Below, in pieces: positions 1 to 8,129 of a stretch of DNA of 64,000 bases. Location of the stretch: assembly GCF_003610375.1 (NCBI RefSeq), contig NZ_RAPZ01000010.1, forward strand, positions 1-64,000, written 5' to 3'. The notes under the pieces were generated by a model, which did no database searches, was not told the origin of the DNA, and saw only the letters and a program-made list of their open reading frames with translations. Position 1 is the first letter of the stretch. Each line of letters starts with the position of its first letter. The DNA comes from Sphingomonas sp. PP-CC-1A-547. GTDB lineage: Bacteria > Pseudomonadota > Alphaproteobacteria > Sphingomonadales > Sphingomonadaceae. The translations under genes and the position numbers were made by a program.

Positions 1-53
1 AGGACCCCGGAAACCGCAAGCCGCCGCCCACATGTCCCTTCATCTTTACCTAC

Positions 54-67
54 AATGTCAAAGAGCC
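54..67 (-). promoter_or_regulatory. boxA-like antitermination element of the rRNA leader
   Basis: Reverse complement reads GGCTCTTTGACATT, matching the rrn boxA core (TGCTCTTTRACA) closely. It lies about 110 nt downstream of the candidate rrn promoter, as expected for NusB/NusE recruitment in a pre-16S leader. Confidence 0.55.
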
Positions 68-174
68 GACAAAAATACCGACACTCGCATAACCCTCCCT
101 CGCGGAAAGCTTGGAGCATCTGGTTTTTTGCGACCTCAGCGGTAACCAGTGAGGCACTCCGCTGCGGTGACACC

Positions 175-203
175 CCTCTAGGGCCACCTACCGATACCGT
201 CAA
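175..203 (-). promoter_or_regulatory. Candidate rrn promoter
   Basis: On the minus strand, TTGACG (198-203) is followed by a 17-nt spacer and TAGAGG (175-180). A GC-rich discriminator (GGTGTCACC) follows, as is usual for stringently controlled rRNA promoters. The -35 is strong. The -10 is weak against the E. coli consensus, but a CTAGAG-like -10 is plausible for alphaproteobacterial rrn promoters. The boxA downstream supports the reading. Confidence 0.5.
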
Positions 204-283
204 ACGCTTTTTTACAGTTCCATGGCACTTTTTGGAAAAATGAGCGTCAGGGGCCCAGAACGGCTAGATGGGCAGCGCTCGCC

Positions 284-673
284 TTACCGGGGATGCAACT
301 TGGCGAGCGCTATGCCGGCGATGTTCTGGTTTCGACCGATATGCCGTATGCGAAGCCGATCGAAACCCGAGGCCAGATCCGCGAACCTTGCCCGGTGTGC
401 TTCCAGCACTGGCGAGCGGCATCGGGCCGTTCCGTTGGCTTGCGTGACGACCAGCGTGGAATCGCCGAGCAGCGTGATATCGCGGTCGCCGTTTTGCGCT
501 GCGACTTCCAGCGCATGGATGGCGGCCAGCCATTCGGCGTCACTGTTGCTGCCGTCACCCAGATTGTGGCGGTAATGAGTGACGCCCTTGCGAACGACTG
601 CGCATTCGATCGGGCCGGGGTTTGGCCGGCACCCGCCGTCGAAGAACAGCTTGGTCGACTGACCATGGGCCAT
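284..673 (-). CDS. RNase H-like domain protein
   Basis: 129 residues with the RNase HI fold signature: the first acidic motif FDGGCRPNPGP with D12, E47 in AEWLAAIHAL, and D71 in LLGDSTLVV. The fourth catalytic position, normally Asp in a N-x-A-D-x-L-A motif, is Gly (G120 in NIAGIALA). Canonical RNase HI cleaves RNA in RNA/DNA hybrids with four carboxylates, so this copy may be weakly active or have another role. The ATG overlaps the stop codon of the upstream BrkB gene by one base (TGATG), implying translational coupling. The protein is shorter than E. coli RNase HI (155 aa) because the basic-handle region is reduced. Confidence 0.8.
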   Translation of the reverse strand: MAHGQSTKLFFDGGCRPNPGPIECAVVRKGVTHYRHNLGDGSNSDAEWLAAIHALEVAAQNGDRDITLLGDSTLVVTQANGTARCRSPVLEAHRARFADLASGFDRLRIRHIGRNQNIAGIALAKLHPR

Positions 674-1917
674 CAGGCTTTGTCTCGCGGGTTCGTTGTC
701 GCCTGACCGGATGCAATATGCTTCCGGTGGGCGAGCACTGCGCCGATGGCGATCATGCCGAGACCCGCGACCGGTGAACCGCGGCGGATAGACCGCAGCC
801 CGCCGAGCGCCAGAAGCGAGGCGGGTAGGCCTGCATGCACGCCGCTCAGATGCGCGACTGCCAAGACCCCTGCCCCGTCTGGCTCTGCAGGCCGAGCAGC
901 TTGCCGAGGCGCAACCTCCGTTGCCACCGTGTCAGCGACGGTCGCGCCTCGTGCGCCCATCGGAGCCGCCGCGCCGGTCGTCGTGTCGCTGGTCGTCTGG
1001 TGTTCGAGTTCCGAATTCAGTTCTGCACCGAGGAGGAAGACGTATGCCGACAGCCACAGCCACGTGAGCAGCACGATGACTGCGCTCAGCGAGCCATAGG
1101 TCGCGCCGTAATTGCCGAAGCGCGAGACGTAGACGCCGAACCCGATCGTCGCACCAAGCCAGATTACGGTCGCGGCCAGCGACCCCGGCGTCAGCCACAT
1201 CCACTTCGCCTTGTGACGGTTGGGGCCGAACCGATACAAGCACGCCGCCGCCGTGACGCCCAGCGAAGCGAGCACGCCGTAACTTAAGAGGCGGATCGCG
1301 AGGAGCAGGATCTCTGGCGCGCCGGGTATCAGGCTATCGAGCAGCGCGAACGCCGCGGTCGAGAGCGCAGCGACCAAGGCGAGCATCACGGCACCACCGG
1401 TGATCGCAAAGGCGAGCAGGTTTAGCGCGATGAACCCGCGCGTCTCCTTCTCTTCGTAAGCGATGTTGAGCGCGGTGACGATCGACGATGCGCCCTTCGT
1501 GCCGCCGTACAAGGCGATGCCGAGCGCGATGACGAGGCCGAACCCCTTCTTGCCTTCCGACGTGTTGACGACGGTCGCGAGCTGGTCGCCGATCACGCGG
1601 GCGGCGTCGTCAGGCAACACGTTGAACAATGCGCGGATGTTCGCGACGACCGTCGCGGTGTCTGCGACCAGGCCGTAGATCAGCACGACGGACGCCAGCA
1701 ACGGGACGATCGCGGCGAACCCGTAGAACGCCGTCCCCGCCGCGATGAGACCGATATTGTCGTCGTTCCCCTCGGCCCAGGTCCGCTTCAGGACCTTCCA
1801 CCATTCCCGTGCCGACATCGACCAGGGGCTGGTGGCCTGATGCTCGGATGGTGTTTCGTGCGTGCTCAGCGTCTTGCCCCCTTCGGTATATTGCGGCCCA
1901 ACGCTGCACGGACGCAA
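673..1917 (-). CDS. YihY/virulence factor BrkB family membrane protein
   Basis: Integral inner-membrane protein of the YihY/BrkB family (function not established; formerly mis-assigned as RNase BN). The family core starts near AREWWKVLKRTWAEGNDDNIGLIAAG and continues with about six hydrophobic segments, including LLTWLWLSAYVFLLGAELN, which is typical of the family. The C-terminus is a low-complexity tail with one more hydrophobic stretch. The start is uncertain. A TTG at 1917 has a good Shine-Dalgarno (GAGGG) overlapping the stop of the upstream permease and is used here. A CTG at 1869 behind AAGGGGG, or the ATG at 1818, would give 398 or 381 residues. It is coupled to the RNase H-like gene downstream. 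Confidence 0.8.
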   Translation of the reverse strand: MRPCSVGPQYTEGGKTLSTHETPSEHQATSPWSMSAREWWKVLKRTWAEGNDDNIGLIAAGTAFYGFAAIVPLLASVVLIYGLVADTATVVANIRALFNVLPDDAARVIGDQLATVVNTSEGKKGFGLVIALGIALYGGTKGASSIVTALNIAYEEKETRGFIALNLLAFAITGGAVMLALVAALSTAAFALLDSLIPGAPEILLLAIRLLSYGVLASLGVTAAACLYRFGPNRHKAKWMWLTPGSLAATVIWLGATIGFGVYVSRFGNYGATYGSLSAVIVLLTWLWLSAYVFLLGAELNSELEHQTTSDTTTGAAAPMGARGATVADTVATEVAPRQAARPAEPDGAGVLAVAHLSGVHAGLPASLLALGGLRSIRRGSPVAGLGMIAIGAVLAHRKHIASGQATTNPRDKA

Positions 1918-1925
1918 ACGGACCC

Positions 1926-4424
1926 TCAGAGTTGCCGCAAAGCCTGTGCGGGCCGAGCGCCGAGAATGGGCCACGCACCGATCAACCCGATCACCATCGT
2001 CAGCCCCGCCCCGCCGAGTAATGTCACCAACACAGTCGCGTAATCCGGGCGCCATTCGAAACTGAAGAGCTGCGTGACGACATACCAGGCACCACCGAGC
2101 CCGAGCAGTAACGCGAGTACCGACAGGACGATGCTGAGGAACGCGTATTCGAGCGCCTGCACCGCGAGCACCTGCCGTCGTGTCGCGCCGAGTGTCCGCA
2201 GGATCACGCCATCATAGGTACGCGCCTCACGCGCCGCGGCAATCGCGCCGATCAGCACGGCGATCCCGGCGAGGATCGCCACCGACGCGGCGGCAGTGAT
2301 CGCGGTCGCCATCTGCGAGACGATGTCGCGGACCTGCCCCAGCACGCCGCGAACCTCGATCACCGACACCGACGGGAAGCGCGGCAGCAATGCGCGCATG
2401 ACAGGCGCTTCCTGCCCCGGTGCGAGCTCGATCGTCGCGGCGAGATTATGCGGTGCGTCCTCGATCGCATTGGGCGAGAACACCATCACGAAGTTGAAGC
2501 CGAGCGTATCCCAGCTGATCCGGCGGAACGACGCGATATGCGCGGTCCGCTCGACGCCGAGCAAGGTGTAGGTGAGCGGATCGCCGATCTTGAGGTCGAG
2601 CACCTTGGCCAGTCGCTCGTCGATCGAGACCAGCGGCGGCCCCTTATAGTCACGCGGCCACCATCGACCCGCGACGAGTTCGCTACCCTCGGGCAAGGTC
2701 GCGGAATAGGTCAGCCCGCGTTCGCCGCGCAATGCCCATGCGCCATCGGGCAGCGTCTTGAGATCGGCAACGCGCGTCGTTCCGTAGCCGGTGATCGTAC
2801 CGCGCATCGCCGGCACGGTGCGAATGACCGGGTGGGTCGCTACGCCTTCGATCGTCCTCCGGAACTCCGCCTCTCGGTCGGGCGGAACGTCCAAGGCGAA
2901 CAGCGCCGGCGCGCGCTTGGGTACTGTGAGTGCGATGTTCGCGTCGATGCTGGTGCGGATGCCGGCGAGCAGAACGAACAGCGTAAGCCCGAGACCGAGC
3001 GCGACGACCAAGGTGCCGGTCCGCGCGCCGGGACGGTGCAGTCCGGCGATGGCGAGGCGTAGCAACGGCTTGCGCGAGCGGGGAAGCGCGGCGGCTATCC
3101 GGCGTACGGCCCAGCCGAACCCGGCCAACACCAGCAATACGCCGGCCACCGCCGCGAGGAAGCCTGCGCTGAGGCCGGGCTGGTCCGCAGTCGACAGCGC
3201 GAGTGCGACGATCGCGGCGCCTGCACCGACGACCCAAGGCAAGGTCCGGCGTAGCGGCACGGACCGATTGCCGAACACGCCGCGCAACAGGCCCGCCGCG
3301 GGAATGCTGCCAGCCTCGATCAAGGGCGGTGCGGTGAAGGCTAGAGCGATCAGCATGCCGTAGGCCGCAGCCAGCACGAGTGGCGCCAATTGCAGCGAGA
3401 ATTGCGGCGCTACCGGAAGGACGTCGCCTGCAAGCCAGACTATCAGGGGCACTGTTGCGGCGCCTGCGACCAGACCGGCAACGATACCCATCGTTGCCAC
3501 GACCGCGACTTCGAGGAGGTAGATCTTCGCGATGAGCCCGGACGTCGCACCGAGCACCTTTAACGCCGCGATGCTGCTTCGGCGGGCGGCGAGATAGGAC
3601 GAGACGCCGTTGCCGACGCCGATGCCGGCTATGACAAGCGCGGACAGCCCCACAAGCAGCAGGAACTGCCCCATGCGATCTACGAAGCGTTCGGCACCGG
3701 GCGCGGCACGGTCGCGCGTCTTGGTTTCCCAGCCGCCGGTCGGGAACGCCGCCTTGAACCGATCGACCGCAGTAGTCGGCGAGGCACCGGGCGAAAGGCG
3801 TACCCGGTATTTGCTCTCGTACAAGCTGCCGGGCTGGACCAGGCCGGTGCGCGCGATGCCCTCCATCGAGACGATCGCGACGGGTCCGAGCGTAAAGCCT
3901 TCGCCGAGCCGGTCCGGTTCGTTCGCGATCACGCCAGCGACGGTGAAGTCCGCGATCCCGAGCCGTACGTGCGCGCCGCGCCCGACGCCGAGCCTCTGCG
4001 CCAAGGCCGGGACGATCCAGATCGCCTTGGGATCGTCGACCTTCGCGACCGATCCACCCTGTACGGTCAGCGTCCCGTAGAGCGGGTAAACCGCGTCGAC
4101 GCCCTTGAGCTGGACCGGCACGCTGTTGGTGCCGCCGATCGCGGTCGCCTGCATCCGCACGGTTTCGGACACCGTGCCGAGCCGCGCCATCGCCGCGCGT
4201 TCGTCAGGCGTAGCGGCGCGCTGCGACGTGCCGAACTCGACGTCGCCACCTAGGATCGCGCTGCCGCGGGCGGCAAGCTCACCGTCGATCGACTGCGTCA
4301 GGCTGCCGATCGCGGCCAAAGCGCCAACGCCGAGGAACAGGCATGCGAGCAGAAGCCGCAGCCCGCGAAACCGAAGATCGAGTTCGCGACGGGCAAGCCG
4401 CCACGCCAGCCGCCATTCGCTCAC
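1926..4424 (-). CDS. FtsX-like ABC transporter permease (YbbP type)
   Basis: 832 residues from a GTG that overlaps the stop of the ATPase gene (GTGA). One transmembrane segment lies at about 19-41, followed by a large extracytoplasmic MacB-type domain. A first FtsX membrane block follows at about 245-400, a central hydrophobic pair at about 410-450, and a second FtsX block at the C-terminus ending in WPILGARPAQALRQL. This double-FtsX layout matches YbbP and the LolC/E-related permeases, which pull lipids, lipoproteins or hydrophobic compounds out of the inner membrane using a LolD-like ATPase. The partner ATPase lies immediately upstream and a lipoprotein esterase is divergent, the same gene trio as ybbA-ybbP-tesA. 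The substrate is unknown. Confidence 0.88.
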   Translation of the reverse strand: MSEWRLAWRLARRELDLRFRGLRLLLACLFLGVGALAAIGSLTQSIDGELAARGSAILGGDVEFGTSQRAATPDERAAMARLGTVSETVRMQATAIGGTNSVPVQLKGVDAVYPLYGTLTVQGGSVAKVDDPKAIWIVPALAQRLGVGRGAHVRLGIADFTVAGVIANEPDRLGEGFTLGPVAIVSMEGIARTGLVQPGSLYESKYRVRLSPGASPTTAVDRFKAAFPTGGWETKTRDRAAPGAERFVDRMGQFLLLVGLSALVIAGIGVGNGVSSYLAARRSSIAALKVLGATSGLIAKIYLLEVAVVATMGIVAGLVAGAATVPLIVWLAGDVLPVAPQFSLQLAPLVLAAAYGMLIALAFTAPPLIEAGSIPAAGLLRGVFGNRSVPLRRTLPWVVGAGAAIVALALSTADQPGLSAGFLAAVAGVLLVLAGFGWAVRRIAAALPRSRKPLLRLAIAGLHRPGARTGTLVVALGLGLTLFVLLAGIRTSIDANIALTVPKRAPALFALDVPPDREAEFRRTIEGVATHPVIRTVPAMRGTITGYGTTRVADLKTLPDGAWALRGERGLTYSATLPEGSELVAGRWWPRDYKGPPLVSIDERLAKVLDLKIGDPLTYTLLGVERTAHIASFRRISWDTLGFNFVMVFSPNAIEDAPHNLAATIELAPGQEAPVMRALLPRFPSVSVIEVRGVLGQVRDIVSQMATAITAAASVAILAGIAVLIGAIAAAREARTYDGVILRTLGATRRQVLAVQALEYAFLSIVLSVLALLLGLGGAWYVVTQLFSFEWRPDYATVLVTLLGGAGLTMVIGLIGAWPILGARPAQALRQL

Positions 4425-5119
4425 CGCAAGCGATCCGCGGCGATCCGGCCGTCGGCGAGTTCGACGATGCGATCGCAACGCGCGGCGAGCACGGGATCAT
4501 GGGTGATGATGATCAACGTAGCACCGGTCGCGGCGCGGCGGTCGAACAGCAGGTCCATGATCGATGCACCGGTGGCGGCGTCTAGGTTGCCGGTCGGTTC
4601 GTCGCCGAAGACCAGCGCTGGCCGTGGCCCAAGCGCACGGGCGATGGCCACGCGCTGTTGCTCGCCGCCGGAAAGTTGGGTCGGATAATGGCCGATCCGG
4701 TGAGAGAGGCCGACGGCGGCGAGTTCGACCTCCGCGCGCTCGAACGCGTCAGGCATCCCGGCCAGTTCCATCGGCACGGCGACGTTCTCGAGCGCGGTCA
4801 TCGTCGGGAGAAGGTGGAAGGCCTGAAGGACGATGCCGATCCGTCCACGCCGCGCGCGCGCGAGGGCGTCCTCGTCGAGCTTGCCGAAATCAAGGCCCGC
4901 CACCTGGACCCGGCCGCTGGTCGCGCGCTCCAGGCCGGACAGCACCGCCATCAGCGACGACTTGCCCGACCCGGACGGCCCGAGCAGCGCGACGCTGGTG
5001 CCCTGGGCGATGTCGAGATCGATGCCTTTGAGGATCGTCGTCGCGGCAGTCGATGCGCCGAGTGTCAGCGTGACATCGCGCGCCGAGATCACCATATCGG
5101 CGGAAGCAGGTTCTGACAT
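4421..5119 (-). CDS. ABC transporter ATP-binding protein (LolD/YbbA type)
   Basis: 232 residues. Walker A GPSGSGKS lies at 47-54, Q-loop at Q99, the signature LSGGEQQ at 149-155, Walker B ending in FGDEP with catalytic E174, and H-loop H207. Length and motif spacing fit the LolD/MacB/YbbA subfamily that energises FtsX-like permeases, and the permease gene overlaps by 4 nt downstream. The ATG at 5119 is preferred; an in-frame TTG at 5128 is possible but has no better ribosome binding site. Its start is only about 25 bp from the divergent arylesterase start, so the two promoters must overlap each other's coding ends or leaders. Confidence 0.92.
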   Translation of the reverse strand: MSEPASADMVISARDVTLTLGASTAATTILKGIDLDIAQGTSVALLGPSGSGKSSLMAVLSGLERATSGRVQVAGLDFGKLDEDALARARRGRIGIVLQAFHLLPTMTALENVAVPMELAGMPDAFERAEVELAAVGLSHRIGHYPTQLSGGEQQRVAIARALGPRPALVFGDEPTGNLDAATGASIMDLLFDRRAATGATLIIITHDPVLAARCDRIVELADGRIAADRLR

Positions 5120-5144
5120 GGAGACCAATATTTTGGAGAAACAG

Positions 5145-5858
5145 ATGCGACGCTGGCCTCTTTATGGGGGCGGACTGGCGCTTCTCCAAGCGGGGTTGCT
5201 GGCCAGCTGCGATCGGACACCCGAAGTCCCTGCCCCGCCGCCCGCGACGAACACCGTCTCGCCGATTGTTGCGACCCCAGCGCCGCACGGTCCCGAGCGC
5301 GTCATATTAGCCTTCGGGGACAGCTTGTATGCCGGTTACGGCCTCGACCGCGGTCAAAGTCTGCCCGATGCCTTGCAGAACCGATTGCGCAAGGACGGGA
5401 TCAACGCGACGATCGTCAATGCCGGCGTCTCGGGCGATACCAGTGCAGCGGGACGGCAGCGGTTCGCCTTCGCGCTCGACAACATGAAGCGAAAGCCCGA
5501 CCTGATCCTGCTGGGGCTCGGCGGCAACGATGTTCTTCGCCAGATTTCGCCGGCCGAGACGCGCGAAAACATGACGGCGATGATGGACGAGGCGAAGCGT
5601 CGCGGCATCCCGGTGATGCTGACCGGCATGATGGCGCCGCCCAATCTGGGTCCGGAGTATTCTTCGCAGTTCAACGGGATATGGACCGACTTGGCTAAGT
5701 CCTATCACGCGACGCTCTACCCGTTCATACTCGACGACGTCATCGGCAACACCGCACTGATGCAGCCGGATCACGTTCATCCCAACCGGACCGGCGTCGA
5801 CCGGATCACCGCCCGCGTTGCGCCACTGGTGGAAAGCGCGTTAGGACGATCGCAATGA
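5145..5858 (+). CDS. SGNH-hydrolase arylesterase, predicted lipoprotein (TesA family)
   Basis: 237 residues from an ATG preceded by GGAG at good spacing. The N-terminus is a signal peptide with a lipobox-like end (L19-A-S-C22), so the mature enzyme is probably lipidated, followed by a Pro/Ala-rich linker. SGNH motifs are in order: AFGDSL with nucleophile S60, SGDTS, GGND, and DHVHPN carrying the catalytic Asp/His. TesA-like enzymes hydrolyse acyl esters and thioesters in the envelope. It is divergent from the ABC exporter genes, a conserved neighbourhood suggesting the exporter and esterase act on related hydrophobic substrates. TesA normally has a cleaved Sec signal, so lipidation is unusual; it is inferred from the lipobox only. 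Confidence 0.88.
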   Translation: MRRWPLYGGGLALLQAGLLASCDRTPEVPAPPPATNTVSPIVATPAPHGPERVILAFGDSLYAGYGLDRGQSLPDALQNRLRKDGINATIVNAGVSGDTSAAGRQRFAFALDNMKRKPDLILLGLGGNDVLRQISPAETRENMTAMMDEAKRRGIPVMLTGMMAPPNLGPEYSSQFNGIWTDLAKSYHATLYPFILDDVIGNTALMQPDHVHPNRTGVDRITARVAPLVESALGRSQ

Positions 5859-5970
5859 TGGCATTGCATCGTCATCGATAGACTTACGAAGGATCGCGCG
5901 ATCCACGACGCGTGGTACGATAATCTGGCGGCGGGACGGCAATAGCCGCGCGCAAGGAAAAGGGTAAAGC

Positions 5971-6705
5971 ATGCAATTGAGCGGTTTGATCGCACGACTG
6001 GGGCGGCATCTCGATCTCACCGAGGCCGAACGCGAGGCGATCCTGCACGCCGAACGCGGCGAGCGGCGGTTGCGCGCGGGTGACGTGCTGGTCGCGGAAG
6101 GTGGCGAAAGCCACGCGCTGTATGTCGTGCGACAGGGTTGGCTGCACTCGTCGACCAAGCTGGTCACCGGCGGGCGCCAAATCCTGCGCTTCCACTATGC
6201 GGGCGACCTGATTGGCACGTCGAGCATGGCGTGGTCGCAGGCAGCGGCGACGCTGACCGCAATCTCGGACTGCATCGTGATCGATTTGCCGAAGACCGAA
6301 CTCGGACTGCTCTTCCGCGAGCAACCGCGGATCGCTGGACTTCTCTACGCAATCGCCGCAGCCGAGAACGTCGCGATGAGCGACCGGCTGACGACGATCG
6401 GACGGATGGGGGCGAGCGAGCGGCTGTCGACGCTGCTGCTCGACATAATGGCGCGGCTACGCGTGACGGCGGGCGGAATCGTCGATTCCTTCGACCTGCC
6501 GCTGACGCAGACCGATATCGGCGATGCGCTCGGGCTGACCAAGGTGCATGTGAACCGGACGATCCGCGCGCTGGAGAAGGCGGGCGTGATCGAGCGGAAC
6601 GGGCGGCGGGTCCGGATCGTCGACGAAGCGGCGCTGGTCGCGGCGACCGGGTTTACAGACCGCTACGGCGAGATCGAAACCGCGTGGTTGCCACCAGCGG
6701 TTTGA
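5971..6705 (+). CDS. Crp/Fnr family transcriptional regulator
   Basis: 244 residues. The N-terminal half is a cyclic-nucleotide-binding-like beta-roll (about 25-125, with RAGDVLVAEG and YAGDLIGTSS). A long helix follows, then a C-terminal winged helix with the helix-turn-helix TQTDIGDALGLTKVHVNRTIRAL. The fold is the Crp/Fnr family. Fnr-type N-terminal cysteines are absent, so it is not an iron-sulfur oxygen sensor, and the ligand cannot be read from sequence. The ribosome binding site AAGGAAAAGGG precedes the ATG. It stands alone with a palindromic repeat downstream, and a 14-nt palindrome (GGATCGCGCGATCC, 5891-5904) upstream. Confidence 0.9.
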   Translation: MQLSGLIARLGRHLDLTEAEREAILHAERGERRLRAGDVLVAEGGESHALYVVRQGWLHSSTKLVTGGRQILRFHYAGDLIGTSSMAWSQAAATLTAISDCIVIDLPKTELGLLFREQPRIAGLLYAIAAAENVAMSDRLTTIGRMGASERLSTLLLDIMARLRVTAGGIVDSFDLPLTQTDIGDALGLTKVHVNRTIRALEKAGVIERNGRRVRIVDEAALVAATGFTDRYGEIETAWLPPAV

Positions 6706-6715
6706 GGTCCTCCCA

Positions 6716-6841
6716 ATCCTCCCCCGCCAGAGGGAGGTGGCTGGCTCTTGCCAGACGGAGGGGGAGGACGGCGACCACCTCTGCTCCGTGTCCTCCCCCT
6801 CCGTCACCTTCGGCGACACCTCCCCCTGGCGGGGGAGGATC
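6716..6841. repeat. Palindromic intergenic repeat, family A, copy 1
   Basis: The element of about 125 bp begins ATCCTCCCCCGCCAG and ends with the inverted form CTGGCGGGGGAGGAT. Two further internal inverted segments carry GACGGAGGGGGAGG and CCTCCCCCTCCGTC. Closely similar elements lie at 25075-25196 and 56439-56564. It sits between the Crp-type regulator and the convergent small gene, where it could act as a bidirectional terminator. Confidence 0.9.
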
Positions 6842-6850
6842 AGTTGTAAG

Positions 6851-7195
6851 TCAGCTGCGATCGACGACGAACAACGTGACGCGGTCATACTTGATGTCGC
6901 CAGGGTTGAAGATCGCATCGGGTACGAACGGACGATCGGTCACTTCGATGTCCTTCAGGCCGGCGAGCTTGAACGTCCCGAGCTTGATCTCCTTGGGCGG
7001 CTGGCCGTCGCGCTCGAGCGTCACCGCATCGACGAACACATCGTCGTGCTTGGTGTAGAGGATGTGCGGCGCAAGCGTGCAGACCATCCGGTTGTAGGTC
7101 GCGGTGATGCACTTGCGCAACGCGATCGCCTGGAGAAGCAGCGCATTCGCATTGTTCGGCGCGGAGGTATCTGAGGTCGAAGTCATGTTGTGCAT
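6851..7195 (-). CDS. Conserved small protein, WYL-domain-like
   Basis: 114 residues, soluble, no signal peptide. It has the pattern LLLQAIALRKCITATYNR...LAPHILYTKHDDVFVDAVTLERDG, which resembles the opening strands of WYL domains (hydrophobic-x-A-I...R-x-I-x-Y...L-P-H-x-L-Y). No DNA-binding domain is attached. The function is unknown; single WYL-like domains could bind nucleotides or nucleic acid ends, but that is inference. A second in-frame ATG lies three codons downstream (7186). It is transcribed away from the transglutaminase genes on the same strand, about 90 bp downstream of the second one. Confidence 0.7.
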   Translation of the reverse strand: MHNMTSTSDTSAPNNANALLLQAIALRKCITATYNRMVCTLAPHILYTKHDDVFVDAVTLERDGQPPKEIKLGTFKLAGLKDIEVTDRPFVPDAIFNPGDIKYDRVTLFVVDRS

Positions 7196-7287
7196 CGCAG
7201 CATAAGTTTGAGGATCGGTGCCGTTAGGCCGAACGCGACCTTACCCACAAGGGTTAAGTTTTCGAAGACGCCGCTTCGCCTGCGCTT

Positions 7288-8115
7288 TTACCCGCCCGGC
7301 TGGTCGTCGGCAAAGACTTCGTCGGTATGCACGTCGAACCTCACCAACTGCGCCCGACCGAACGTCGTCGTCAGCGCAGTATCGGTCGCATCGCGCCCCC
7401 GCGCCATCAGGATGCGGCCGATCCGCGGCCGGTTGTGGCGAGCGTCGAAGGTGTGCCACGTCCCACCCAGATACACGTCGAACCATGCCGAGAAATCCAT
7501 CGGCGCGTCGACCGGCGGGATGCCGATATCGCCGAGATACCCGGTGCAATAGCGCGCGGGGATGTTCATGCACCGGCACAGCGTGATCGCGAGGTGGGCG
7601 AAGTCGCGACACACGCCCTGGCGCTCCTGATGAACGTCCCAAGCGGTCTTCGTCGGGCGAGCATAGTGATAGCCGAACTCGACATGATCATGGACGAAGT
7701 CGACGATCGCCTGAACTCGCTGCCAGCCGGCCGGGACATGCCCGAACAGCGACCAAGCGGTCTCGGTCAGCCGGTCGGTCTCGCAATAGCGGCTGCCGAG
7801 CAAGTAGATCAGGACGTCGTCGGGCAGATCCTCGACTGCGTGCTGGCTGGCGTCCGGCGTGATCGGATCGGGCTCGCGGCTGTCCACGATCGTGAAGTCG
7901 CACGACAGTGTCAGGCCGCCCTTCGGCACCGTGACGCGCGTGCAGACGTTTCCGAACGCGTCGAGGTAATCGTAGGTCGGCACGTCGGGGGTCGCGACGA
8001 TCCGGTGCGGCGTCACGAGATCCTTGTTGCGGGACGGGTGCAGGCTCAGCATCGCCATCATCGGCGTCGCGACCTCGGTCTCGAAAACTATGTCGTATCC
8101 AGTCCGGATCAGCAT
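7288..8115 (-). CDS. Transglutaminase-like domain protein lacking the catalytic His
   Basis: 275 residues. An N-terminal beta domain is followed by a transglutaminase-like core with Cys169 in GVCRDFAHL and Asp224 in HTFDARHN. At the usual catalytic His position (HAW in the neighbouring paralogue) this protein has Ser209 (DFSAWFDVYL). The enzyme family comprises cysteine-protease-like or amide-processing proteins, often found in pairs as here. The ATG at 8115 has AAAAGGGG upstream and is preferred over an in-frame GTG at 8133 that would overlap the preceding gene. With the His lost, hydrolysis may use another residue or the protein may be a non-catalytic partner. Confidence 0.88.
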   Translation of the reverse strand: MLIRTGYDIVFETEVATPMMAMLSLHPSRNKDLVTPHRIVATPDVPTYDYLDAFGNVCTRVTVPKGGLTLSCDFTIVDSREPDPITPDASQHAVEDLPDDVLIYLLGSRYCETDRLTETAWSLFGHVPAGWQRVQAIVDFVHDHVEFGYHYARPTKTAWDVHQERQGVCRDFAHLAITLCRCMNIPARYCTGYLGDIGIPPVDAPMDFSAWFDVYLGGTWHTFDARHNRPRIGRILMARGRDATDTALTTTFGRAQLVRFDVHTDEVFADDQPGG

Positions 8116-8129
8116 GGAAGAGCCCCTTT

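Larger units (their letters stand above)
1..203 (-). other. rRNA operon leader region (16S gene lies beyond the left edge)
   Basis: Read on the minus strand, this stretch carries a sigma70-like promoter (175-203), a leader, a boxA-like antitermination element (54-67) and then a GGGACATGTGGGCGGCGGC-type segment like the sequence before 16S genes of sphingomonads. The order promoter, boxA, pre-rRNA sequence, all pointing left, suggests an rrn operon whose 16S gene starts just outside the window. No protein gene is supported here. The assignment is by recognition of sequence style and has not been aligned. Confidence 0.6.

Noticed and set aside
5891..5904. Perfect 14-nt palindrome GGATCGCGCGATCC before the Crp-type gene
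   Set aside because: GATC/CGCG palindromes of this length are expected by chance in this GC-rich, GATC-rich sequence, and it lacks the spacing of a Crp/Fnr operator.
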